Source: Lonicera japonica (lineage: Eukaryota > Streptophyta > Magnoliopsida > Dipsacales > Caprifoliaceae). Taken from it: 64,000 nt of DNA. The notes beneath the pieces are model-generated. The model did no database searches and was not told the DNA's origin. It saw nothing but the letters and a program-made list of their open reading frames with translations. The translations under genes were made by a program, and so were the position numbers. Shown here in pieces: positions 12,326-25,526 of this stretch (positions are counted from its first letter, which is position 1; each line of letters starts with the position of its first letter). The stretch covers positions 53,115,309 to 53,179,308 of the forward strand of contig CM038467.1 of NCBI GenBank assembly GCA_021464415.1, written 5' to 3'.

Positions 12326-12779
12326 CCAACATAAATCGAAAGCATTTACTTTAACTCTCCTTGGTCAAGTACGCCCCCAAAGTATATCGAGTGACGAGAA
12401 CACTCACGTACCAGGGAAGTATATCAAAAGGCTCTCTCATGTACCCACCTTGGGGTATATCGCGAGGCCTTACCAAAAAGGAGGGAGCCTGAAGCCTTAA
12501 CCATGCATTTACCTACGTTGCATATAAGATCAAGTCCGAGTAAAACACATGTCAAGTCAGCCCGGGGGGATGTGCCACCCCACGGCTTATTTTACTCACC
12601 ATTTTTTATAAAACCCAAAGCCTGTCTCGTGGTAATTTTCAAGTACATTTTTTGGCAAAAATGAGTCGCCCTAAAGTTTTCCTTCATTTTCACTGCGTAG
12701 CTTCTCCAAAGACCTCAGTCTAGAAGGTTGGGCCAGATGAGATTACAGGGGAAGATTAATGAGACAAAGCACGCCAGTT
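12326..12779 (+). other. 5' leader of the Tat element
   Basis: Non-coding sequence between the gap and gag. It matches, in inverted orientation, the leader of the older Tat-like copy at 4390-4690. The shared GAGTGACGAGAACACTCACG block is itself partly palindromic (GAGTG...CACTC). The primer binding site that should precede it falls in the gap. Confidence 0.7.
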
Positions 12780-14098
12780 ATGTCGAACAATTTAGAGATT
12801 CGAGATGAAAAACAGAGCCTCATTGAGGCAGCAAAAGCCCAGCCAACTTTGGAAGAAATGCATCGTCTGCTTTTGTCAATTAATGAGAGTTTGGCAGGTA
12901 TCCCTACTGAACTGCAAAATATTTGAGTTCTTTTAGAAGAGATGTCGGCCGAACGGACTACACCGCCAGGGTTTGAACGTTTACTTCCCAATCGAGATCA
13001 AGGGCAAACTTCGCGTCATCAAGCATCGAATCCCCACCACAGTCAAGAAGTGCCACCAGTCATCCCCGGAAACACTATCCAACCCACGGGCCCTAATCTC
13101 GTGGCACCCAACCAACCCGATAACTAAGTCCAATGGGCCCCATATTTTGGACCCACTTACTAGCAGCAAGAACCACCGATTGTATGGCCTCAACCCCAGG
13201 GCCAGCCAAGCTTCGAAACCCAGTACCAAAAGTGGCCACAAATCCCTTTGAGGCTTACCCCAGTTACAGCCCCAACAGCCCCACTCAATGAGTTTTCAGA
13301 TATAAACCGTCTCCTAGCAACCTATGCATAATCGATAATAACTCGAGAACAGCCCGAGGAATTGCCAAGAAAAAGAGAAGAGTTGAAAAAGTTGAAAAAA
13401 CAAATGAGAATCCTACAAAGAAGAATCTCTCAGATGAAGGGGGCCGATGAGATCACAGATATGAATGCCTTCTCCCTTTACCTCGGGGCTAGATTGCCTC
13501 AAGGGTTTAAACTTCCCCCAATCACAAAATTCACCGGCATAACCCCTTCGAAAACACTTCTCCAATATTACATACGATCCATGCAAGTATCAAGTTACAG
13601 AGAACTTGAATTGGCCTAAGCTTTTCACATGACTCTCACGGGAGCTACCTTAAGATGGTTATTTAATTTAGAGAAAGACCGAATAAAGACATTGGGGGAT
13701 ATTATTAAAGAGTTTATGATAAAGTATGGGTTGAACGAAGACTTAAAAATTACCCAGAAGCATCTAGAGATGACCAAGCAAGGAGAGAAAGAAAGCTTTA
13801 GTGACTTCGTCACTCGCTGGAGAGAAATGGCTTCCCAAATGTCAAAACGACAAAATGAAAAAGAGCAGTTGGAGGTAATATAAAAGAACTTTACCCCGGT
13901 TGTTATGAATTGCATGGAAAAACACGTCTTTTCACACTTTCGAGCTTTATTGAGCATGGGTTCGCAAGTAAAGGACGAGTTGGCTAGAAAAGCAGAAACC
14001 GAAACCAAGAAAGCCGCTTACTCACGAAAGAAGACAAGTACCCCAACAGTAAATCAATTAAGCACTTACCCATACCAACAGAACCCTTTTCAACCATA
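12780..14098 (+). pseudogene. Tat gag (capsid/nucleocapsid polyprotein), broken
   Basis: The proposed start is ATG at 12780 (MSNNLEIRDEK). A TGA interrupts near 12925, and the frame continues through a Pro/Asn-rich linker to about 13127. The conserved retrotransposon gag domain lies at 13440-13990: ARLPQGFKLPPITKFTG, then LTGATLRWLFNL, FMIKYGLNEDL and ESFSDFVTRWREMA. Stops or shifts occur at 13617, ~13880 and 14096. In the family, Gag forms the virus-like particle in the cytoplasm. The protease motif normally found downstream is not recognisable, and 14100-14590 is scrambled. Confidence 0.82.
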
Positions 14099-14589
14099 AC
14101 ACATGCCATCAATAAATTAGACTGTGCAAGCAGAATCATCAAATACCGAGGCCAAGAAGAAGAGGAATTTATGTACCCTCCCCACCACTTTAACCAAAAG
14201 CCTCGAATTACTCAGAAATGCTGGGCTTATCACCCCACTCAATCCTCACACCCCACAAAACCCTATTCCAAGTACTTGGAGGATGAATGAGAACTATTTG
14301 TACCATCAGGTTGCCGGCTACGATACTGACCATTGTTTGGCTCTTAGACACCGCATCTAAGATCTGATTGAAGCCGGAATCATACCCGCTCCTGGTGGGC
14401 CCAATGTTACTCATAACCCACTCCCCAACCATGCTTCCACAGTCAGAATCAATATGTTAACTATAGATGAAGAAGGATTTGATCTTGTGAGTCTCATCCG
14501 AGATGATCCAACCTATCCCAGAGTCGAGACATAATCAAGTGGCATCGACCAAGATGCAACCGTCTACATGAAAGGGAAAGATCTGAGCA

Positions 14590-17500
14590 AAAATTAGATA
14601 GCCAATCCCCTTAATACAGCCCAAGTGGCACCATGCTTTAATTTGATCATTGACCAGTGGATGGCAAAGATGAACTTTTTACCCGGACATGGCCTCAGAA
14701 AGACTGACCAAGGAATTCCACAACCACTCGCACTTACAACTAATCTCGAAAAATCGGGATTGGGGTGATCCCAAGGCAAAGCAAAACAAAAAGGGGGAAA
14801 GTATGCCTGGTTGGAAAATCTTCTATGAAGACGACCTATATCTCAAGAGGGAGATCACACACTTTTTCTCCACTAAGCTAACAATTGGGCCAGAGAACCC
14901 AAAAAAAAAAGAAGAAGATGAAGAAATGATCAGGGACCTCTTTGATATTATGGCCCTAGAAGATGACGTACCAAGGGGTGATCTTGTCTACCTAATCCAC
15001 ACTGATCCTGAGGAGGGGAAAAGTGAAATTATAAAGGGTAGCAATAGGAGAGAGAATGGGAGAAAAACCTGGGATGAGTCACTTCTCGATGTACTTTTTG
15101 AAATTGTACTTGTATGTAATATAATTAATGAAGAAGATTCAACTTTTTAGTACTCCGATGTTGTTAATTTAATGATTGACTTAGCCGATATAAAAAGTAT
15201 GAATGAGCACCCAGAAGAGAATAACACACGCATATAGAGTGATGAAGAAAATACTCTGACAATCAACCTGGGGACCGAGGAAGAGAAAAGGGAAGTCCGT
15301 ATTGGGGCTAACTTAACCAAAGCAGAAAAGGAAGAATTCACACAAACTCTGAAAGAGTACGTGGATGTCTTTGCCTGGTCCTACGCTGACTTACCTGGAC
15401 TCAATTGTGAGATAGTTATGCACGAGATCCACACCAGACCAGAATTTAAGCCTGTCAAACAGAAGCTCGGAAAACTTATGCCAGAATGATCGTTGAAGTT
15501 AAATAAAAAGTTATGAAACAATTGGATGTAGGATTTCCGCGAGTAATTGATTACCCCACTTGGCTAGCCAACATCGTGCCTGTCCCAAAGGCAAACAGGA
15601 AAGTTCGTATGTGTGTAGATTACTGGGACCTTAATAGGGCTTGTCCAAAAGACGACTTCCCTCTGCCCAACATAGATCTAATAGTAGACAATATAGTCAC
15701 TTATGCCCTGAAATCATTTATAGTTGGTTTTGTAGGGTATAACCAGATCAAGATGCACCCAATCACCAAGAGAAGACAGCTTTTATCACTCCGTGGGGGA
15801 CTTATTGCTATAAGGTTATGTCGTTTGGCCTAAAGAATGCCGGGACAACTTACCAGAGAGTCACTACAGCCATATTTCATGACATGATCCATAAGGAAGT
15901 GGAGTTATAGGTGAATGACATGATCATCAAGTTTGAAAGAAAGGGGGGCCACATTCCTGCCCTATGGGCTTTCTTTAACATACCCAGCCAGTATCAAATG
16001 AGACTTAATCTCCAGAAATGTGTATTTGGGATAAGAAAAGGAAAACTACAGGGCTATGTTGTTAGTGAGAAGGGAATCGAGGTAGATCCAACCAAGGTCA
16101 AAGCCATCCAAGATATACTCGAGCCTCGCATCGAGAAAGAAATCCGTGGATTTTTGGGCAACTTACAGTACATCAGCAAGTTCATCTCCCGGCTTACCCA
16201 AACATGTGAACCCGTCTTCAAACTCTTGAGCAAGTCATCGTCAGGAGAATGGGATGAGCAGTGTCAAGAAGCATTCGATAAGATCAAAAGCTATCTCTCC
16301 AATCCTCTGATATTGGTATCCCCTTAATCGGGATTACCATTGATATTATACCTAACGATCACAGATACCGCTGCATGATCCATGTTGGCCTAATACTTGG
16401 CTGCTACTAAAAAAGAACAAGCCATTTATTATATGAGCAAGAACCTTACACCGTTTAAGTTGAACTACACATCGTTGGAAAAATCTTGGACCACTCTTGT
16501 CTCGGTAACGTAGAAACTTTGTCATTACTTGCTGATTTTCCTAGACATCTTAGCATCCCGTATCGACCCACTGAAGTATCTTTTTAAAAAACTTGCCTTT
16601 TCGACCCGTATGAAAAAGTGGTTGTTCTTGCTCTCTGAGTTCGACATCACGTACATGACCCAAAAGTCAGTGAAAAGCAACGCCATCGCTAAATATCTGG
16701 CCACCAACTCGATGATGAGAGACATGGTAGAAGAAGCAGATTTTTTGGATAAATCCATCATCAACCTCGAGACAGATGAAGATTGAAAAATGTATTTTGA
16801 TGGAGCAGCTAATCGTAACGGGAACAAAATAGGTGTCTTACTAGTCTCGCTAGATCAAACCCACTCACCCATTTCATATCGTTTGGATTTCTCATGCACT
16901 AATAACATGGCCGAGTACGAAGCTTGCACAATCGGGTTAGAAATTGCATTTTAAAAAGGAATAAAAAGAATACAAGTTTATGGGAATTCAGTATTAGTGG
17001 TACATCGGATTCTAAAAGAATGATAGATCAGAGATAAGAAATTGGTCCCATACCTCACTAGATTGGAAGATGTTGCAGACAAGTTCGAGCACTCATAATT
17101 CTACTATATTCCCTGATCACAAAACAGTTTCACCGACGCACTTCCCATATTAGCATTGATAATTGACATCCCGGAGGGGATGAAAGATATTACCCTAACA
17201 TTAGAAAAAAAAAGTCCAGCCCAGCTCACTGCATGGCCATCGAATTTGAAAATGAAGTTTTGAACCCATCCACCTAGTTTTATGATATATGGAATTTGCT
17301 AAAAAACAGTCGATAACCCGAACAAACAGATAAGAAGACACGAGTTACACTCATAAGACTTACATCAAGATTCATACTATGTGCTGAAAGGCTATACAAA
17401 AGGAATTACGATGAAACTCATCTCCAATGTCTCACAAAAGAGGAATCTGTTAAGATGATGGATCAAATACATGGTGGAGACTATGGACCCCATATAAGTG

Positions 17501-18538
17501 GTCATACGCTAGCCTGTAAAATCATCAAACAGGGATATTATTAGTTAACTCTGCAAAGTGATTGTAATGACCATGTGCGTCACTGCCATAAGTGCCAGAT
17601 CTGCGCTAAGTCTCAAAAACATCCTCCGAAAGAATTATATACATGACCGTTCCCTAGCCTTTTGCAACCAGGGGAATCGACATCATCGAAAAAGTATCAC
17701 CCAAGGCAAGTAATGGCCACGAGTTCATCTTGGTAGCCATATATTATTTTACCAAATGGGTGGAAGCAAAATCCTACAAAGTTCTTGACAACAGGAAGGT
17801 ACCTCAATTCATTCAAAGAACATTATTTGTCGATATAGGGTCCCACATAAGATAATCTTTGACAACGGCACTCACTTCGAAAGAGAGGGTAACGCCATTA
17901 TGGAGGAATATGGAATTACCAGGCATAAATCATCTCCGTATCGACCAAAAACCAATGGGACAGTTAAAGCCGCCAACAAGAATTTAAAGAATATCTTGAG
18001 TAAAATAACTGACGCTTGTTGAGACTAGCTAGAAAAGCTCCCGTATGCATTATGGGGTTACCGCAACACCGAAAGAGTCTTCACGGGAGCCACCCTTTTC
18101 TCCATTGCTTATGGGATGGAAGTCGTCCTCCTAGTGGAGTTAAAAATCCCTTCCCTTAGAGTGGTATTGGAAAATCAAATCAATGAAGTCGAATGGGTCC
18201 AAGCCCAGTACAATGAGTTAAACCTTGCTAGACGATAAGCAACTGAAAGCCGTATATCACCATCAGGGGTATCTTAATAGAATCGTTCGAGCCTTCAACC
18301 AAAGGGTTAAGACCCAGGGAATCAGTGAGAATGACATCGTGCTAAAAGAGATTCGAGAACCAGCCAGAGACCCGAGGGAAAAGTTCGAAAAAAAAATGGA
18401 ATGCGCCGTATATTGTCAAAGAAATCAACATGGGGGGAGCCGCAATAGTTGCAGATCTAGATGGACAATTACTTCATTCACCCGCCAATATAGATCATTT
18501 GATAAAGTATTACCAATAGAACACACCATGTATATTTA
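14590..18538 (+). pseudogene. Tat pol: RT, RNase H, archaeal-type RNase H, integrase, broken
   Basis: After a conserved linker (NFLPGHGL...) the frame enters reverse transcriptase. Visible are ANIVPVPK, RMCVDYWDLNRACPKDDFP, GYNQIKM (~15740), then a frameshift. The active-site motif near 15911 reads V-N-D where the family has V-D-D, so a catalytic Asp is lost. Next come RGFLGNLQYISKFIS and the first RNase H (16330-16780). A second RNase H follows (16787-17020: YFDGAANRNG, NNMAEYEACTIGLEIA), the Tat hallmark. Integrase (17330-18230) shows the zinc-binding CHKCQIC, FDNGTHFEREG, and the NGTVEAANKN glutamate block in changing frames. The C-terminal segment ends at 18538. Lesions are dense. Confidence 0.85.
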
Positions 18539-18751
18539 AGAACTAAGTAAATCTAAGCCCCAACTCAACTTATTATTTTTGAAAAATCAGAACGGGGAAC
18601 GTAGGCAACCTGAGAAGTGCCTTCAGGCCCGGTGAAAACATTATAATAAAAAAATTTCATCCATAATAAAGCAATTCTCATATATTATTTAGGGGTGGTT
18701 CAGAACATCGAAGGTTATAAATAAGACTGCTAATAAAAAATACAGAAGAGC
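18539..18751. other. Junction between Tat pol and convergent antisense ORF
   Basis: Contains the GGGGAACGTAGGCAACCTGA phrase near 18594, typical of sequence just after Tat pol, and AATAAA-like stretches on the plus strand (e.g. ~18647-18670). Sense pol and the antisense ORF end within about 215 bp of each other, so their 3' ends converge here. Confidence 0.5.
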
Positions 18752-19532
18752 CTAAATCCTAGGGGCTGGCCAGGCAAGATCTTCAGTAGCCAAGTCAATT
18801 TGAGCCTCGTCCATAATTTGGTACACTAAGACAATATTGTCCTAAGTAGGCTCACAATCCATGAATTGAAATCACACCATCTGAAAAGGGTCATCGACAA
18901 GTTCTTCTCCCAAAGATTGCCAATGAGAACGGATAATGTCTGCACGTAGGGGTCAGGAGATACTGAATCGAGTATGGTTGAACTGACGGGACAAATGGCT
19001 GCGCCACATCCGTTCCATAAACAAGGAAACATGTGAAGTAACAAACTTAAGCTCATAAAAAAAGTTTTTCAGACTAACAAGGATATTCTGGGGGATGTTA
19101 AATTACCGCAAGAGATGCACGGGAAGATAAAATGAGGTGAACCAGAGACCTTTGAGACGAATATAATTCTGCCCACCTATGCCAACCACAATTTCTCTAA
19201 GTTTTCACCATGGAATATGCCATTTGATTGCACGGAAGTTCTCAAAAAACCACCCGGTCCAATCAGAAGAAGACATGGCAGGGCACCAAAAAAGGGACAA
19301 CGAAAGAAATGTGTCGAAATGTCTAACTGTACCCCATTGAACCCTGCTGACCGAAAATGTTCCAGTAGCCACATGTATAACAATCGTGGGCTCCCCTAAG
19401 AAATGTCGAGGACCCCCTTTTAAGATCATCCAAGCCATTCAGAGTTTCAGAAAGAATAATGGGCATTATAGTTTCCCCATTTTAAGCTTGATGTATCAAA
19501 CTCAAAATAGTAGGATCAATTAGAGCAGAGCC
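18752..19532 (-). pseudogene. Antisense ORF 2 of the Tat element, 3' part
   Basis: This is the minus-strand continuation of the DUF7745-like ORF that begins near 30430. It is cut by the Athila insertion. Across the TSD the frame is continuous: the residues before the insertion (SDMLLVTGS) lead into ALIDPTILSLIHQA. Several stops follow (for example near 19480 and 19360). Long stretches stay readable when frames are changed, up to an acidic end, IDLATEDLAWPAPRI, and a stop at 18752-18754. No domain was recognised in this half. Confidence 0.55.
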
Positions 19533-21296
19533 AGACGCGCCGAAAATACTTCCGTGCTTAGGTACCCAAGTGTAGGTTGTCAAGTTATAATACTTGGTAA
19601 GTCCAAGTGTCGAACCACAAGGATAGTCGGAAAGAAGATGTGGTGATTACGAGTCCATGGTTTTGTTAAGAGAATTTAATTGGTTGAATTTAATGGTTGA
19701 TTTTAAAGTCTTGCAATAAAAATTAAAATGATGTAACAATAAATGAGAAAAGGCTAAGGCATTATAGAATTCATTTGTTTTGCAAAGTTAAGTAGAATCA
19801 ACCTCATTCAAAGTTCTCAATGCAAATCCTAAGTGTTGAGTATTTTACCTATTTCTAAGCAAAAGGGCATGGAGCAAAACCAACCCATTTCCATATAAAT
19901 GCCATATAAAGAAAGGGTGTAAGCAAAAATCAACACAAGTGTATCTCTTATTTTTATCTTGTGACAAAGGGTGTGAAGCAAGTGCAACCCATTCCCATAT
20001 AATGTTCAACTAAGATTCAAACTTGAAATACACAAAAAAAGGCATAAATTTAAACTAGGCATTTGGGAACTCATTGTTAGTTTCCCCTAGGCAATTGACT
20101 TGATTATGAAAATGGCCAACTACAAATAGTTTAGCTCGATAAATCATAACATTTCATTTGTCTAAGATTGGGAGGTCTAGGTGGAGGTCAAACCATGCTA
20201 TATAGACATATTTGATAAATACAAATTGAATCCTTAGAATGGTTAGTGAAGTTATTTATGACATAAATTTAAAAGATCCCCTTTCGCAACACTTTAACTA
20301 AGAAGATGACGAGTCTTAAAATCATATAAAGTGTAAAAAGCACTCACCATATCATTAAAGTATTCAAGGATTAGAATCTCAAATTTATGGTGTTTCCATG
20401 AATATTCAAAGACTAATCATGCTTGGTAATGAAAAGTATTTCATTCAAAGAAAGAATGGACATAGGCTAGTAAGAAATACACAAGTGTATTATCTCTTCA
20501 TTAATGTTTGAGATCTATGTATACAGGGCATACAAAGTCATATCATCATATAAAAATTATCTTACTAGCTTATGAATGGTTGATTAAATGGAGAAGATGA
20601 AGGATTCAAGAATTATTTAACAATACTAACAATGTAATGAGAATTGAACTTACATAATTAATACATTGCAAACTTCATCTTTTAGCCTTAACAATGAAAT
20701 TACTCCATGATAATTGTATGAACAAAGACCATTGAAGTTATCTCCATTTCTCTAAAGAGTTTCTCTAATTAGTTTATTTTATTAAGATGATAATTAAAGA
20801 GAAAAATAAAATGCAGGAAAATAAATATGTATTCTAACGTGAACTTCAAATTACAACCCCACTCCCTTTAAATGATGGACAAAGAGAAGTTTAAATAGGG
20901 AGAGAAATAATGTTCAAAGATGGCTTGTCTATTCCCCTTTCTCAACCACCCCTAGGAGCCTCATTAATGAAAGAAAGTCCAGCACTCTTTGAATCAAAAG
21001 GTCAAAGAAAAAATCTGATTTGGAGGTTGCACATTGATTTAGATGATCTTTGATTGACTATAGCTTCCTTTTGTCTTTTGTCATCGTTGAATTATTCCCA
21101 AAGCTCCCCAACTTGCTTCCAAAGTCTATGGTTATAATATAAACACTAGAAAAAGCTAATTTGAACCATGTGAAAGTAATTCTTGATATTTAAAGTGTGT
21201 GTGCAAAAGTGAGCTAAATTAATTAATCAATGCTATGATAAACACGGAAAATTTAATTTAAGGAGCGTTAGCAGATGCAAAATTACGAATTTATCA
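19533..21296 (-). repeat. Athila 3' LTR
   Basis: 1,764 bp. On the plus strand its left edge reads AGACGCGCCGAAAATAC, where related copies have TGACGCGCC, so the terminal TG has mutated to AG. The right edge is TTTATCA. It is nearly identical along its length to 28194-29960, with clustered differences in the first ~120 bp. Confidence 0.95.
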
Positions 21297-22640
21297 ACAC
21301 CCCCCAACTTAACTCTTGCTAGTCCTTTAGCAAGCAAATTTAAAGAAGACTATGCACAAAAATCGAAAATGCATTTAGCACATGCATTAATTCCTTTGAA
21401 CTCCCAAGTTCCCTTAGAAGACGAGGTTTATCTCGTGAAGGTTTACAGTGATGATACCTACAAATATCAAAAGTTTGATCGTGGTGAATGACGAGAATGA
21501 TGATTTCAAAAGTTCAATTTGTAAAGGTTATAACATTACTATCACTATTTCTAGACTTGCGGGTTTTGAATGACTATCTAAATTGCTCATCTCCTTTAGA
21601 AACTTGACCCATACTTCCCTTTAATCACATGCTAAGCCTTATATTAGCAAAATTCTCATTTAAATACAAAAAGTATTGATCATTAGAGATGGAAGAGGAA
21701 TTTCTTTCAAAAAGGAAAGTTTCAAATTTTCGTCCATTTCTAAGAACTTTTCTTATATTTTCTTGGAATTTTTGCTAAATTAGTTCAAGGTGGTTTTCAT
21801 CTCTATGGGGAGCAGCAGACTCATTATATAAAATTTGACATTTTATGCTTATTTATTAAGCTTAAAGGAAGTTATTCACCCTTTCCCATATGGTGACCTT
21901 TATCTATCCATAATATTAGATAAATAGACTTATGATTTGTTAAGTGAAGTTTTAAGTCAATATTAGGATTAAAATTCACCCAATTTTTTCAAAGTGCCAT
22001 GCATTTGTCTTCTCTATTGGAGGATATTTTCGAAAAAACTTTCATCAATTTTGGACAAGAATTCCCTCTTCACAAAATAAAAATTACTCTAAGTGTTACG
22101 AAATAATTTCTCAACTTGAACCATTTACACATTTTAAGGGACATTTCTAGGGTCACGGATCTAATTGAAGCAAAGTAAGCTAGATTATCACTCAAAATTT
22201 CATTTAGATCAAGGAATTCATGCCAATAGCTAATGAACCAATCATCATCATTTTTCAAACTTTCATTTTTATTTTTTTTAAAGCTCTAAACACATGAAAA
22301 ATTAAGAAATTGAAAATCCATTAAAGTTTAAGTACATTACCCCCCCCAACTTTAAGAATGCATTGTCCTCAATGTGAAGAGAACGAGAAATGGGCAATCT
22401 CCCATTTGGCTTTTCGATTTTCATGAGGCAAAAGAGAGCTATTTTTGAAACAAAATTACTATATGTACACACTAGCAAATAAACGGGTTAGAATTAGATA
22501 AAACATAGCATCCATGCATTATAACCACATTTCAAGTGTAATATCATGTTTATTAAACCAAACCCTAAAAAAAGAAAAAGAAAAAGAAAATAAAGCAAAT
22601 TTTTTTTAGAAACAAGAATTATATACAAACATGACCTATG
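21297..22640 (-). other. Athila 3' non-coding region with two G-rich tracts
   Basis: Next to the LTR the minus strand reads AAGTTGGGGGGTGT (plus 21297-21310), the polypurine tract that primes second-strand synthesis. A second tract, AAAGTTGGGGGGGGTAATG (plus ~22336-22355), follows a CATTGAGGACAATG block. In Athila elements such a tract commonly lies after integrase. No open frame resembling an envelope-like ORF was found between them. Confidence 0.7.
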
Positions 22641-22689
22641 CTTGTTAGGTATAGGTCGGATTGTCGAGAAGGGTGGACTCTTCTCGAGG

Positions 22690-25523
22690 TGGGAATTACA
22701 AAAATGGCTTAAGGCGTTGTCTGTTCACTTTGAACACAAAACCAGTTTTGGGATCTTCAACATTCACGGCCCCAAAAGGGAATACATGTCAAACAATGTA
22801 TGGGACAGTCCAACGAGATTTTAACTTTTCCAGGAAGAGATGCAAACGTGTGTCATAAACTAGAACTTTGTGCCCGAGTTTGAATTCTTTTCTTAAAATA
22901 GATTTATCATGGAAATTTTTTGCACGTTTTTTGCTTATCTTAGCATTTTGGTATGCATCCCTCCTTAATTCCTCCAACTCCTCAAGTTGTAACTTTCGGT
23001 TGCTTCTGACATTTTTGATATCAAAATTCATCATTTTAATTGCCCAAAATGACTATGTTCCAACTCAACGGGAAGATGGCAAGGCTTGCCATATACTATC
23101 CGATAGGGAGACATTCCTAAAATTGTTTTAAAAGCCGTACGGTAAGTTCAAAGTGCATCGTTAAGACGCAATGACCAATCTTTGCGATTTGGATTTACCG
23201 TCTTTTCAAGAATTTGCTTTATCTCCCTATTGGCAAGTTCGACTTGGCCATTGGTTTTTGAATGATAAGCAAGTGATACTTTGTGATTTACCCCATATTT
23301 TTGCATTAAAGATTCAAAAGGTTTGTTACAAAAATGAGTGCCACCATCGCTTATAATCACTTTGGGAGTGCCAAACCTTGCAAGAATATTTTCTTTTAAA
23401 AATCGGATCACCGCTTTGTGATCATTTTTCTTGCAAGCTTGGGCCTCTACCCACTTGGAAACATAATCAACCGCTACTAAAATATAAAGGTTACCGAAAG
23501 AGGAAGTGAATGGTCCCATTAAATCGATTCCCCAACAATCGAACACTTCAATCACCAAGATTGGATTAAGCGGCATCATGCTTTTTCGTGTAATCCATCC
23601 TAACATTTGGCATCTCGGGCAAGCTTTGCAATGTCGGTAGGCATCTTTAAACAATGTTGGCCAATAAAGGCCACTTTGCAAGATCTTGGCCGTCGTTTTC
23701 TTAGCCGAAAAGTGCCCTCCACAAGCTTCATTGTGGCACAAAGTAAGGACTTTTTTGAACTCTTCATCCGGTAAACAACGCCAAATAATTTGATCCGCAC
23801 CATACTTGAACAAGTACGGTTCTTTCAAATAGAATCGGTACATTTCGGACATGAATTTTTGCCGATCTTGAGCATTCCAATGTGTTGGCATCTTACCGGT
23901 GACAAGAAAATTAACAATGTCGGCGTACCACAGAAATAAAGTAACCAAAAATAATTGCTCATTCAGAAACGAATCTATGATTGCACTTTGCTCGATGTGA
24001 TAAGTGAATGAGAGGCGAGATAGATGATCCGCTACCACATTTTCAACACCCTTCTTGTCTTTGATGAGCAAGTGGAATTCTTGAAGCAAAAGAATCCACC
24101 TCAAAAGCCTCAGTTTTGCATCTTTCTTCGTAAAAAGGTACTTGAGAGCTGCATGATCAGTGAAAATAATAATAGGCGATCCAATGAGGTAGGATCGAAA
24201 TTTGTCAAGGGCAAATACTATGGCCAAGAGCTCTTTCTCTGTTGTTGTGTAGTTCATTTGAGCACCGTTGAGAGTTCGGCTTGCATAGTAAATGACTCCG
24301 GGCTTCTTGTCTTTTCTTTGGCCAAGAACCTCTCTTACGGCATAGTCGCTTGCATCACACATAAGTTCAAATGGCAAACTCCAATCGGGAATTTGCATGA
24401 TGGGGGCGGTTGTAAGCAACTGCTTGAGCTTGGCAAATACTTCTTCACATTTCTCGTCCCAAATGAATGGGGCATCTTTCAATAGGAGATTGCACAACAG
24501 CTTTGCGATAGCACTAAAGTTTTGAATGAACCTCCTATAGAAGCCGGCATGACCCAAAAATGAACGGACATCTTTGACGGTAGTTGGAGTGGAAAGTTTT
24601 AAGATTATTTCAATTTTTGCCTTGTCAACTTCGATTCCCTTCTCCGAAATAATGTGCCCTAAGACAATGCCCTTTGTCACCATGAAATGACATTTCTTGC
24701 AATTAAGAATAAGTTGTTTCTCAATGCACCTTTCTAAAACCTGCTCATCATTCAACAAACAATTATCGAATGACTTACCGTAAACGGTAAAGTCATCAAT
24801 AAATACCTCTAAGGTCTTTTCTACCATGTCACTAAAGATACTTAGCATGCACCTTTGAAAGGTTGTCGGTGCATTGCACAACCCAAATGGCATCCTTCGA
24901 TATGCAAAGGTGCCAAAGGGGCATGTGAAGGTGGTTTTCTCTTGATCATTTAAATCAATCTCAATTTGATTGTATCCAGAAAATTCATCTAAGAACGCGT
25001 AAAACTCATGCCCGGATACTCTCTCGAGTGTTTGGTCCAAAAATGTGAGCGGGAAGTGGTCTTTATGTGTTACTTCATTGAGCTTACGGTAGTCAATACA
25101 CATTCGCCACCCGGTGGTGACTCTTTGAGGAATTAATTCATTTTGTTCATTTTTGACTATCGTGAGGCTGGATTTCTTTAGTACAACTTGGGTTGGACTC
25201 ACCCATTTGCAATCGGAGATTGGATAAATGATTTTCGTATCTAGCAATTTCAATACCTCATTTCTTACAACTTCTTGCATATTTGGGTTCAAACGGCGTT
25301 GAAATTGTCTAGATGGTTTAGCATTTTCCTTCAAGTGAATTTTGTGAGTGCAAATTAAAGGATTAATCCCTTTGAGGTAAGCCGGTGTCCAACCAAAAGC
25401 TTTCTTATGTTTATTAAGCATACTTACCAACCTCACCTCTTGTTCTTTTGAGAGTTCGGAAGAGATTACCACAGGGTAGGTTCTGGAAGTACCTAGGAAA
25501 GCGTACTTTAAGTTGCTTGGCAA
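22690..25523 (-). pseudogene. Athila pol: reverse transcriptase, RNase H, integrase
   Basis: A long frame, 25523-23148 (791 codons), is open. Reverse transcriptase shows [45 protein letters not shown] and the active site FIDDFTVYG with both Asp residues. RNase H has [27 protein letters not shown] and ADHLSRL. Integrase has [10 protein letters not shown]...CPRCQ for zinc binding and the triad [16 protein letters not shown] and [10 protein letters not shown], all three acidic residues present. A stop at 23148-23150 truncates it. The C-terminal tail continues in another frame (23034-22789: ELEELRRDAYQNAKISK). This is the best-preserved retrotransposon enzyme in the window. Confidence 0.95.
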
Positions 25524-25526
25524 TGG

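Noticed and set aside
21297..22640. Envelope-like ORF expected in some Athila elements
   Set aside because: No open frame of useful length on the minus strand in this interval. Only short frames with no transmembrane pattern.
24024..24485. 153-codon plus-strand ORF
   Set aside because: It is exactly antisense to Athila reverse transcriptase/RNase H, which has all family motifs.
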